The position numbers and the translations under genes were made by a program. 37,298 nucleotides of DNA from Candidatus Uhrbacteria bacterium (lineage in GTDB: Bacteria; Patescibacteriota; Patescibacteriia; UBA9934; GWF2-40-263): positions 1-37,298 of the forward strand of contig CAIMOJ010000037.1 in NCBI GenBank assembly GCA_903843045.1, read 5' to 3'. The notes under the pieces were generated by a model that did no database searches, had not been told where the DNA came from, and saw nothing but the letters and a program-made list of their open reading frames with translations. Of this stretch, positions 15,758-23,642 are shown piece after piece. Within the stretch, counting starts at the first letter, position 1. The number at the start of each line of letters is the position of its first letter.

Positions 15758-16729
15758 ATGCTAGACATGATCACCATCGGAGACACGAAGCTCGACACGT
15801 TCGTCCTTCTCAACAACGCGTCGGTGCAATGCACGCTGAAGATGCCGGAATGCCTGCTTTGCATGGAATACGGCGCAAAGATTGCCGTGGAGGTCGTGCT
15901 TTCGCAGATCGCGGGAACGGCGCCGAACGTGGCGACGGGGCTGGCGAGGATGGGACGGAAGACGGCCGTGATCTCGAACATGGGAAATGACGGGACGTTC
16001 GCGCAGGCGCTGGAAACGTTCAAGCGAGAGGGGGTCTCGTCGCGACTTATCCACATCGTTCCGAAGGAGCCGAGCGCGTACTCGGTCGTGCTGAACTATC
16101 ATGGCGACCGGACGCTGCTTACCTCGCACATCAAGCGTGCCTATCACTTTCCGAAGCCGCTTCCGAAGACGAAGTGGATGTACGTGAGCGAAATGGGGCC
16201 GGGATATGAGACGCTGTACCGCTCCGTGACGGCCTATGCGCGGGCCGACCACACGAAGGTCGTCTTAAACCCGGGAAGCATCCAGATTTCGGAGAAAAAG
16301 AAGTATTTATTCGACCTGATCAAGGTCGTGGACATCCTGTTCGTGAACCTGGAGGAAGCGCAGGCGATCGCGGGCGACAAGACAACGGAGGTTCACAAGC
16401 TCGCGGTGGACCTTTGGAAGCTGGGGGCAAAGCACGTGGTCATCACCGATGGCAAGAACGGCGCGTACAACTTCGACGGCGAGCAGATGGCGCGCATGCC
16501 CATATTCCCGGCCCACGTGGTCGAGACCACCGGCGCCGGCGACGCGTTCTCGACGGGATACCTGGGCGCCCTCATGGCGGGCGAGAGCTATGACACGGCC
16601 CTCCGCTGGGGCGCGGTAAACTCCGCGAGCGTGGTCCAGCACGTCGGGCCCACGAAGGGACTGCTGAACATGACGCAGATCAAGTCGCATCTGAGGAAGC
16701 ATCCGGGGGTGAAGCCGGAAAAGATCTAA
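15758..16729 (+). CDS. PfkB-family carbohydrate kinase (1)
   Basis: GTAPNVATGLARMG, VVLNPGSIQI, LFVNLEEAQAIAG, VVETTGAGDAFSTGYLGALM. Confidence 0.9.
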   Translation: MLDMITIGDTKLDTFVLLNNASVQCTLKMPECLLCMEYGAKIAVEVVLSQIAGTAPNVATGLARMGRKTAVISNMGNDGTFAQALETFKREGVSSRLIHIVPKEPSAYSVVLNYHGDRTLLTSHIKRAYHFPKPLPKTKWMYVSEMGPGYETLYRSVTAYARADHTKVVLNPGSIQISEKKKYLFDLIKVVDILFVNLEEAQAIAGDKTTEVHKLAVDLWKLGAKHVVITDGKNGAYNFDGEQMARMPIFPAHVVETTGAGDAFSTGYLGALMAGESYDTALRWGAVNSASVVQHVGPTKGLLNMTQIKSHLRKHPGVKPEKI

Positions 16730-16733
16730 ATGC

Positions 16734-16764
16734 GAGAGGGGCTGATGCCCCTCTTTTGTTTTTT
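16734..16764 (+). terminator. Rho-independent terminator
   Basis: GAGGGGC-TGAT-GCCCCTCTTTTGTTTTTT. Confidence 0.8.
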
Positions 16765-16789
16765 ATGTGGCTTGCCGCCACACCGCGTC

Positions 16790-17280
16790 ACTTTCTTTCA
16801 GCCGTGAAAGAAAGTAACCAAAGAAAGCGTCCGCCCGGTCTCCATGGCGGGATGGGACGTAAAACTTGGCCTCGGCTGCGGAACTCGCTCGCATCGCCAA
16901 ACGTTGACCCCGGATGCGCTGCTTCGCTCAGACAATCCTCGCCCGTCCTGATGGACCCGGCCAAGTTTTACGTCCCATCTCCCTCCGCCATTCCGACAGG
17001 GCGGGTTATCCGGGCGGAGTTTCGCAATTATTTGTGGCTGATGCCGGAAGGCAAAAAACAAACCTTCCATCCGGTCGCCGCCCTGCCGGAGCGACCCAGC
17101 CGGGGCGTAAAAATCTGACGGCGGCATCAGCCGGGCGAGGATTGTCTGAGCGTACGAGCCCTCAGGCGAGAAGCGAGTTCCGCAGCGAGTCAGATTTTTG
17201 CGTCCTGGCGTAGGAGCGGATGGCCGGGCGGAAGGTTCTCTTTGCCTACTTTCTCTGTCCGCCCTACAGAGAAAGTAGGC
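16790..17280. repeat. Noncoding element of nested inverted repeats
   Basis: Perfect pairs: 16790-16800/16805-16815; 16851-16870/16960-16979; 16926-16945/17132-17151; 16875-16889/17172-17186; 17244-17257/17267-17280. Confidence 0.88.
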
Positions 17281-17332
17281 CGGGTGCAGGGCGGAGCGCC
17301 TGCAAACAGTAGGTTTCCCTACAATTTCCTGC

Positions 17333-17338
17333 TATAAT
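17333..17338 (+). promoter_or_regulatory. -10 box for aldolase gene
   Basis: TATAAT in gctaTAATttcag upstream of ATG 17361. Confidence 0.5.
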
Positions 17339-17360
17339 TTCAGCAAATTAACCCCACTGT

Positions 17361-18284
17361 ATGCTCGTAACCCTCAAGCAAATCCTCGGCAAAGCCCATC
17401 GCGGCCATTACGCGGTCGGCGCGTTCAACGTAAACAACTTGGAGATGATCCAGGCCGTGATGCTCGCCGCCGAGGCCGAGAAATCACCGGCGATTATGTC
17501 CACGTCCGAAGGGGCGATCCATTACGCGGGGATGGAGGAGCTCGGGGCACTGGCGCATCTGGCGGCGAATCGATCGAAGAGGGCGATCACGTTCCATCTC
17601 GACCACGGGAAGAACGTCGATCTGATCAAGACGGCGATCCGGAGCGGCCTGTACGGGAGCGTCATGTTCGACGGGTCTTCCCTGCCCTACGAGGAGAATG
17701 TCGCGACGACGAAGGAACTCGTCGCGCTCGCGCATCAGACGAACGTTTCCGTCGAGGCCGAGCTTGGCGCCATCGCGGGGATCGAGGACTTCGTAAGCGT
17801 GGCAGACCGCGACGCGCACCTGACGGATCCGAAGCAGGCGGTCGATTTCGTGAAGGCGACGGGATGCGACGCGCTTGCCATCGCGGTCGGGACCAAGCAT
17901 GGCGCGTACAAGTTCGCCGGCGACTCCGTCCTCGACTACGCGCGCATCAAGAAGATCGCGTCCGTCGTAAAGATCCCGCTCGTCCTCCACGGCGCGTCCG
18001 GCGTCCCGGAGTCCGTCAAAAAAGTCTGCATCCAGTACGGCTGCGACATCGAGGACGCGAAGGGCGTCTCCGATTCGTCCATCCGCAAGGCCGTCTCGCT
18101 CGGCATCAACAAGGTCAACATCGATACCGACCTCCGCATCGCGTTCGACGCGGGCGTCCGCAAGTTCCTCCACGACAATCCGAAGGTCATCGACCCGCGA
18201 GAGATCCTGAAGCCGGCGACGGAACTGATCGCGAAGGTCGTCAGCCAGAAGATGCGACTGCTTGGATCATCGGGAAAAGCCTAG
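17361..18284 (+). CDS. fba: Fructose-bisphosphate aldolase, class II
   Basis: GAFNVNNLEMIQAV, ITFHLDHGKN, SVMFDGSSLPYEENV, VEAELGAIAGIED, VLHGASGVPE, KVNIDTDLRIAF. Confidence 0.95.
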   Translation: MLVTLKQILGKAHRGHYAVGAFNVNNLEMIQAVMLAAEAEKSPAIMSTSEGAIHYAGMEELGALAHLAANRSKRAITFHLDHGKNVDLIKTAIRSGLYGSVMFDGSSLPYEENVATTKELVALAHQTNVSVEAELGAIAGIEDFVSVADRDAHLTDPKQAVDFVKATGCDALAIAVGTKHGAYKFAGDSVLDYARIKKIASVVKIPLVLHGASGVPESVKKVCIQYGCDIEDAKGVSDSSIRKAVSLGINKVNIDTDLRIAFDAGVRKFLHDNPKVIDPREILKPATELIAKVVSQKMRLLGSSGKA

Positions 18285-18286
18285 AT

Positions 18287-19255
18287 ATGTACGACATCAT
18301 TGCCATCGGCTCCGGGATGCGCGACGTCTTCCTGCTCTCCGACCAATTCAGGCTCATCGCGAACGCAGACTTCGAGGGAGGCAAGGCCGAGTGCGTCGCG
18401 CTTGGGTCGAAGATTGAGGTCAACGACATCGTGCTCACAACGGGAGGCGGCGCGACGAACGCGGCGGTTACGTTCGCGCGGCTGGGGCTGAAGGCCGCGG
18501 CGATCTGCCGGATCGGCGACGACGCGGGAGGCCGCGACGTGATCGAGGACTTGAAAAAGGAAGGGGTCGCGACGGCACTCATCCGCCGCGTCGCGAAGGG
18601 CGTGACGGGATACTCGACGCTTTTGACCGCATCGAACGGCGAGCGGACGGCGCTGACATACCGCGGGGTGTCCGGAACGCTGGGGACGGCCGACGTCCCG
18701 TTTGCGAAGTGCAAGGCAAGGTGGTTCTACGTCACGTCGCTCGCGGGAAACGTCGCGCTCGCGAGAAAAATCGCGACGCACGCGAAATCTTCCGGCGCCT
18801 CCGTCGCCTGGAACCCGGGACGCAAGGAAATCGAGCAGGGTCTCGGCGCGATCAAGGCGATCCTGCCGAACGTCCGCATCCTCCAGCTCAACAAGGAGGA
18901 GGCCGCCGGGCTCACGGGAGCGTCGACGGTCGAAGAGATGTTCGCCGCCCTGGCGACGCCGGGAAACGTCGTCGTCATCACGGACGGTGCCCGTGGCGCG
19001 TTCGTCCAGCGCGACGGGATGACGATCATGTCCCCGGGCTCCGGCAAACAGGCCGTCTCCCAGACCGGCGCCGGCGACGCGTTCGGATCGGGATTCGTCG
19101 CGGGACTCATGAGGACGGACGATCTTCGGACCGCGCTCGCCGTCGGAATGATCAACGCGCAGTCTGTCATCACGAAGGTCGGGGCAAAGGCGGGAATTTT
19201 AAAAAAGTGGCCGACGAACATTCAGCTCAAATCCGTTAACATCGCCAAGGTATGA
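18287..19255 (+). CDS. PfkB-family carbohydrate kinase (2)
   Basis: TTGGGATNAAVTFARLG, VAWNPGRKEI, LQLNKEEAAGLTG, VSQTGAGDAFGSGFVAGLM. Confidence 0.9.
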   Translation: MYDIIAIGSGMRDVFLLSDQFRLIANADFEGGKAECVALGSKIEVNDIVLTTGGGATNAAVTFARLGLKAAAICRIGDDAGGRDVIEDLKKEGVATALIRRVAKGVTGYSTLLTASNGERTALTYRGVSGTLGTADVPFAKCKARWFYVTSLAGNVALARKIATHAKSSGASVAWNPGRKEIEQGLGAIKAILPNVRILQLNKEEAAGLTGASTVEEMFAALATPGNVVVITDGARGAFVQRDGMTIMSPGSGKQAVSQTGAGDAFGSGFVAGLMRTDDLRTALAVGMINAQSVITKVGAKAGILKKWPTNIQLKSVNIAKV

Positions 19256-20223
19256 AACCACGCATCTTCGTCACGCGACCGATTCCCGACGCCGGACTCA
19301 AGCTTCTGAAGAAGGACAAGCGTGTGAGCGTCGACATGTACGAGATCGACCAGATCATCCCGCGCAAGGAACTTTTGAAGCGAGCGAAAGGCGCGACCGC
19401 GATCCTCTCGATCCTCACGGACAAGATGGACGCGCAGCTGTTCGACGCGGCCGGTCCTAGCCTCAAGATGATCGCGAACTACGCGGTCGGGTTCGACAAC
19501 ATCGACCTGAAGGAAGCGGCGAAGCGCGGGATCGTCGTGACGAACACGCCGGGGACGGAAATCGCCGAGACGGTCGCCGAGCACACGATCGCGATGATGT
19601 TCGCCCTCGCGCACAGGCTCATCGAGGCGGACCGGTTCGCTCGCGCCGGAAAGTACATCGGCTGGGGCCCGCAGATGCTGCTTGGGACGGACGTCGTCGG
19701 AAAAACGCTTGGAATCGTGGGTTCCGGACTCATCGGGATGGACCTCGTGGAACGGATGTACGACGGGTTCGGGGTGAAGATCGTCTACACGGACGTGAAG
19801 CGGAACGAGAAGATCGAGAAGGACGAGCTCGCGGAGTTCCTGACGCTCGACGAGCTGCTGAAGCGCTCGGACTTCGTCTCCATCCACGTCCCCCTGCTCC
19901 CGACGACGCGGCACCTGATCGGCGCGAAGCAGCTGCGCGCGATGAAGAAGACGGCGTTCCTCATCAACACCTCCCGCGGCCCGGTCGTGGACGAGGCGGC
20001 GCTCATCGCGGCGCTGCAGAAGAAGCAGATCGCCGGCGCGGGCATCGACGTGTACGAGTTCGAGCCGAAGATCCCGCTCGCGCTGCGCAAGCTCGACAAC
20101 GTGGTGATCACGCCGCACACGGCAAGCGCGACGATCGAGACGCGCCAGGCGATGAGCCGGCGCGCGGCCGAGAACATCGTGGCGTTTCTCGACGGCAAGG
20201 TCCCGCCGAACGCGGTCAAGTAA
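19252..20223 (+). CDS. D-isomer-specific 2-hydroxyacid dehydrogenase (glyoxylate reductase/phosphoglycerate dehydrogenase-like)
   Basis: NYAVGFDNIDL, NTPGTEIAETVAEHTIAMM, GKTLGIVGSGLIG, LINTSRGPVVDEAALIAAL, VITPHTASAT; ATGA overlap with upstream gene. Confidence 0.92.
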   Translation: MKPRIFVTRPIPDAGLKLLKKDKRVSVDMYEIDQIIPRKELLKRAKGATAILSILTDKMDAQLFDAAGPSLKMIANYAVGFDNIDLKEAAKRGIVVTNTPGTEIAETVAEHTIAMMFALAHRLIEADRFARAGKYIGWGPQMLLGTDVVGKTLGIVGSGLIGMDLVERMYDGFGVKIVYTDVKRNEKIEKDELAEFLTLDELLKRSDFVSIHVPLLPTTRHLIGAKQLRAMKKTAFLINTSRGPVVDEAALIAALQKKQIAGAGIDVYEFEPKIPLALRKLDNVVITPHTASATIETRQAMSRRAAENIVAFLDGKVPPNAVK

Positions 20224-20257
20224 TAAAAAGACGGAGTAGAGAGCCTACTCCGTTTTG
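20224..20257. terminator. Terminator between convergent genes
   Basis: CGGAGTAG-AGAGC-CTACTCCGTTTT, A-rich on the other side. Confidence 0.8.
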
Positions 20258-21732
20258 GTTTCCGCGACGACCGGCGGGCTCACGATCGCGGCGACGCGGT
20301 CGTGCGTGGCGCGGTCGAACAACAGCCCGTAGATCTCCTCGTACTTGACGAGGTAGTTGCGCGTCTCGAGCGGAAGGTCGCTGCAGGCGCCGGCTTCCTT
20401 GCCGCACGGCTTCCGCCAGTCGTCGCCGCGGGACTGGATGACCCCGTCCACGAACTCCGCGTTGCAGTTGTACCCGGAGGCGAGCACGAGCCGAAACGCG
20501 GGCGGGTTCGCGATCAGTTCGCCAAGCCGCGCCTTGTTCTGGCCGAACGTCCACAGTTCCGCGTCCGCGTGGATGATCGACAGCTTGAGGGCCTGCTGGT
20601 GGTCGGACCGGTCGAAGTCGTTGAACCCCGCCAGTCCGGCGTCGTCGTACTGGTCGACGATGCCGCTCGCCGTCGCGGGCATCACCTGCGCGATCCCGCT
20701 GGCGCCGACCGCGCTCTGGCTGAAACGGAACGCGCGGCCTCGGTTGGCGCCGAACATGGCCAGCGTGCGCGCGACGAATTCGGCGCGCTCCGCGGCGGTG
20801 CCGGTCACGAACGCCTCCGGATCGCGCACCCACTCGGTCATGACGAGGGCGGCCACGTGGTCGTTCGTGCCGATGTCGGTCACGAGCTTGCCGGGAATGA
20901 ACTTGGACTCCACCTGGCGGGCCTCCAGCTCTCGCGAGGCGGAGGTCAGCATCAGGCCGAGGTACCGCGCCCCTTCCGTCACCAGCTCGTCCGTATTCAG
21001 CGCGGAGCTGTACGGCACGTACGTGTCGGCGACGACGTTCCCGTCCTTGGTGTAGGGGCGGCGGAGTGCCACGACCGTCCAGCCGGGAGGCGAGGAAACG
21101 CGGAAGGCGGTGTTGAACCCCTCGCCCGACTCCCTGTCCACCGAGAAGCTCGGCGGAGTGGAGACGAACGTGCCGTCCGGCTTCCGCATCACGTCGACCT
21201 TCTGCAGCGTGCCGCCCTTGTCGACGGCCGCCAGCAGGTAGCTGCCGAGGCACTTGCGGAACCCCTCTCCCTCGCCCAGGCACTTGTCCTGGTCGAAACT
21301 GGCCTTCCCCATCATGCGCTTGCCTCGCGCGATCGCGCCGAGCAGGTCGGACGGAAGGTCCGGCGACCGGGGAGGCGACGGGGGGACGTACATCTTGATC
21401 CCTCGATCAAGATCGACCGTGACGGGTTTTCGCGAAGCTACCGTGACGGCAACGTCCTTGTCGAGCAGAAAACCAGGCCGGAAGAGCTGGATCGCCTGGG
21501 ACGACACGCCGACGAGCGCCATGCCGTAGATGATCACGAGCCCGCTCTTTCCGACCCCCTTCCGATGGAGCTCGGTCAGCGGCCACGCGTAGAACGCCGA
21601 ACAGGCCGAGAACCCGATGACCGCCGCGAAGGACGCGTAGAGCGCCCATCCGGACTGGGCCGAGGCGAATGCGAGCCCGTTTGAGACGGCGGTCATCCAG
21701 ATGACCGCGGGAAGGAACACGCTTAAAAACAT
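20245..21732 (-). CDS. Membrane-anchored SLT-type lytic transglycosylase
   Basis: N-term TM segments; RFSQSAVGASGIAQVMPATASGIVDQY; ASGYNCN...ETRNYLVKYEEIYGLLF. Confidence 0.75.
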   Translation of the reverse strand: MFLSVFLPAVIWMTAVSNGLAFASAQSGWALYASFAAVIGFSACSAFYAWPLTELHRKGVGKSGLVIIYGMALVGVSSQAIQLFRPGFLLDKDVAVTVASRKPVTVDLDRGIKMYVPPSPPRSPDLPSDLLGAIARGKRMMGKASFDQDKCLGEGEGFRKCLGSYLLAAVDKGGTLQKVDVMRKPDGTFVSTPPSFSVDRESGEGFNTAFRVSSPPGWTVVALRRPYTKDGNVVADTYVPYSSALNTDELVTEGARYLGLMLTSASRELEARQVESKFIPGKLVTDIGTNDHVAALVMTEWVRDPEAFVTGTAAERAEFVARTLAMFGANRGRAFRFSQSAVGASGIAQVMPATASGIVDQYDDAGLAGFNDFDRSDHQQALKLSIIHADAELWTFGQNKARLGELIANPPAFRLVLASGYNCNAEFVDGVIQSRGDDWRKPCGKEAGACSDLPLETRNYLVKYEEIYGLLFDRATHDRVAAIVSPPVVAETKTE

Positions 21733-21743
21733 CGAATCTCCTT

Positions 21744-21764
21744 TCCGGCGTGAAAAATGCCGGA
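21744..21764 (-). promoter_or_regulatory. 5'UTR hairpin of transglycosylase gene
   Basis: Minus strand TCCGGC-ATTTTTCAC-GCCGGA between -10 and the AAGGAG RBS. Confidence 0.6.
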
Positions 21765-21770
21765 GGGCGA

Positions 21771-21799
21771 ATATTAGCTAAAAATTGCCTTTTTGTCAA
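21771..21799 (-). promoter_or_regulatory. Promoter of transglycosylase gene
   Basis: Minus strand TTGACA-17 nt-TAATAT. Confidence 0.85.
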
Positions 21800-21835
21800 T
21801 GGATTGTTATACTCCCGGAACGAAATGAGCGACTT

Positions 21836-21911
21836 GGGCCGTTAGCTCAGTTGGTAGAGCACTGCCTTTGCAAGGCAGGGGTCTAGGGTTCGAATCCCTA
21901 ACGGTCCACCA
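21836..21911 (+). tRNA. tRNA-Ala (anticodon TGC), CCA encoded
   Basis: GGGCCGT/ACGGTCC acceptor with G3-U70, CTGCC-TTTGCAA-GGCAG anticodon arm, TAGGG-TTCGAAT-CCCTA T arm. Confidence 0.97.
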
Positions 21912-21942
21912 AAAAATATCCTAAACAGCGGGATATTTTTTG
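21911..21942 (+). terminator. Terminator after tRNA-Ala
   Basis: AAAAAATATCC-taaacagc-GGGATATTTTTT. Confidence 0.75.
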
Positions 21943-21976
21943 TTTTTAGGCCGAAAAAATGCTATCATTAGCAAGT

Positions 21977-23317
21977 ATGCAGAGAGTATTTGTCGTTCTT
22001 GCGATTCTATCCCTCGTCGTCGCCTCCGTTCCCGTTGAAACCGCCTACGCGAAGAATCGACCGCAGGAAATCATCGTCAGGATCGTGAACCCGGACATGT
22101 CCGTCCGGTCTTCTTTTTCCATGGTTACCGCGAACGACGCGGGAGGGATGAGCGTAGCGGTCGCGGACCTCGGATCCGACGGGATCGCGGAAATCATCCT
22201 CGGGAACGGGCTTGGGAACGAGCCGCGCGTGCACGTGCTTCGCCAGGACGGTTCGGAGGTCGGGTCGTTCCTTGCGTACGACGCGGCGATGGGCGTCGGC
22301 GTGAACGTGGCCGCGTGCGACCTCGACGGCGATGGCACGAATGAGATCGTCACCGTTCCCATGCGCGGAGGGGCATCGCACGTGCGCGTCTTCAATAATT
22401 TCGGAACGCTGATCGACCCGGGATTCTTCGCGTATGACGCGGCGAACGCGAACGGCGTAAACCTCGCGTGCGGCGACATGGACGGCGACGGGCGCGCGGA
22501 ACTCGCGACGCTTCCGGCGGCGGGATCGGGACCGGACATAAAGATTTGGAAACGGACGAACGGGACGATGACGCTCGCGCAAGAATTCTTTTTGTTCGAC
22601 GCGGCGGACACGCGCGGCGTCGTCGGCGCGATCGGAAATAAAATTTTGCGCGTCGCGGCGCAAAAAGGAAAAGACCACGAGACGTTCGACGCAAAGTTAT
22701 CCACAGATAAAAATATCGTCGCCTCGGTCGCGCAGAACGACGACGAGGACGGAGCGACGGGAATGTTTTTCGCGGACGGGCGGACGTACCGAACGACGTC
22801 GAACGCGCAGATCATCGACGCTGACTCATTCGTGAGTTCATCTTACGGGAACGCGCACGGCACCATCGCTGCTGCCGCCGGAGACTTAGACGGAGACGGA
22901 AAGACGGAGATGGTCGTCATCGATTCGCGCGCATTGTACGGAGGAAGCGCGATGGGAAAGTCGATCATGGTCGATCTTTCCGAGCAGCGATTATACGCAT
23001 ATAATAATGGCTTGGTTGACGATAGTTTCCTTGTGTCGACCGCCCGCGCGCCCTATCAGACGCCGCTCGGCGACCACGCGATCATCGCCAAGATTCCACT
23101 CGTCCATTACGCCGGCGGAACGGGAACGGAGGCGTACGATCTCGGTTGGATTCCATGGAACCTACGCTTCGCCGAACACATTTATATCCACTACGCGCCA
23201 TGGAACCACACCTTCGGATACACGCTGAGCCACGGCTGCGTAAACGTCTCGCTCGACGACATCAAATGGATTTACGAGTGGAGCGACGTCGGAATTCCGG
23301 TGACCGTGCAGGCGTAA
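21977..23317 (+). CDS. Secreted FG-GAP/VCBS-like repeat protein with C-terminal L,D-transpeptidase (YkuD) domain
   Basis: Signal peptide; repeats such as DLDGDGTNEIV, DMDGDGRAELA, DLDGDGKTEMV; C-term MVDLSEQRLYAYNNG...HYAPW...LSHGCVNVSLDD. Confidence 0.88.
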   Translation: MQRVFVVLAILSLVVASVPVETAYAKNRPQEIIVRIVNPDMSVRSSFSMVTANDAGGMSVAVADLGSDGIAEIILGNGLGNEPRVHVLRQDGSEVGSFLAYDAAMGVGVNVAACDLDGDGTNEIVTVPMRGGASHVRVFNNFGTLIDPGFFAYDAANANGVNLACGDMDGDGRAELATLPAAGSGPDIKIWKRTNGTMTLAQEFFLFDAADTRGVVGAIGNKILRVAAQKGKDHETFDAKLSTDKNIVASVAQNDDEDGATGMFFADGRTYRTTSNAQIIDADSFVSSSYGNAHGTIAAAAGDLDGDGKTEMVVIDSRALYGGSAMGKSIMVDLSEQRLYAYNNGLVDDSFLVSTARAPYQTPLGDHAIIAKIPLVHYAGGTGTEAYDLGWIPWNLRFAEHIYIHYAPWNHTFGYTLSHGCVNVSLDDIKWIYEWSDVGIPVTVQA

Positions 23318-23352
23318 AAAAAATTTCTGAAAAATAAATTTGCGCAAAACAC

Positions 23353-23381
23353 TTGTTGCAAATTTTTTTTGCGCGTATAAT
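23353..23381 (+). promoter_or_regulatory. Strong promoter upstream of 34-aa basic protein
   Basis: TTGTTG-17 nt-TATAAT. Confidence 0.75.
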
Positions 23382-23467
23382 ATTATTAATCGAGAGTCGC
23401 ATTGCGTCATGCGGTTCCGACCAAGAAAACGTTTTTAAAAAACAGTAAGGTCTCATCGCATAAATAT

Positions 23468-23572
23468 ATGGCAGTCGCAAAGAAAGCCGTGAAGAAGGCC
23501 GTGAAGAAGGTCGTCGCCAAGAAAGCCGTGAAGAAGGCCGTGAAGAAGGTCGTCGCCAAGAAGCGCGCCTAG
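23468..23572 (+). CDS. 34-aa Lys/Ala/Val-rich basic protein (histone H1 C-terminal-tail-like)
   Basis: ATG..TAG: MAVAKKAVKKAVKKVVAKKAVKKAVKKVVAKKRA; two exact 39-nt tandem units (23480-23518, 23519-23557); flanked by promoter and terminator; absent from ORF track. Confidence 0.85.
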   Translation: MAVAKKAVKKAVKKVVAKKAVKKAVKKVVAKKRA

Positions 23573-23600
23573 TCAGTCGGTCAACCGGATAACTCGCAGG

Positions 23601-23627
23601 ACTCCCCGTGACGCGACGGGGAGTTTT
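23601..23627 (+). terminator. Rho-independent terminator
   Basis: ACTCCCCGT-GACGCG-ACGGGGAGTTTT. Confidence 0.8.
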
Positions 23628-23642
23628 GCGTTGCGTGGGTTT

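Noticed and set aside
16756-17213. ORFs of 99-120 aa
   Set aside because: They fall in the nested inverted-repeat element; arms are palindromic and translated products look like typical misannotated repeat ORFs.
23480-23557. CRISPR-like direct repeat
   Set aside because: The two 39-nt units are directly adjacent without spacers and in frame within a small protein gene; no CRISPR array or cas gene seen in the window.
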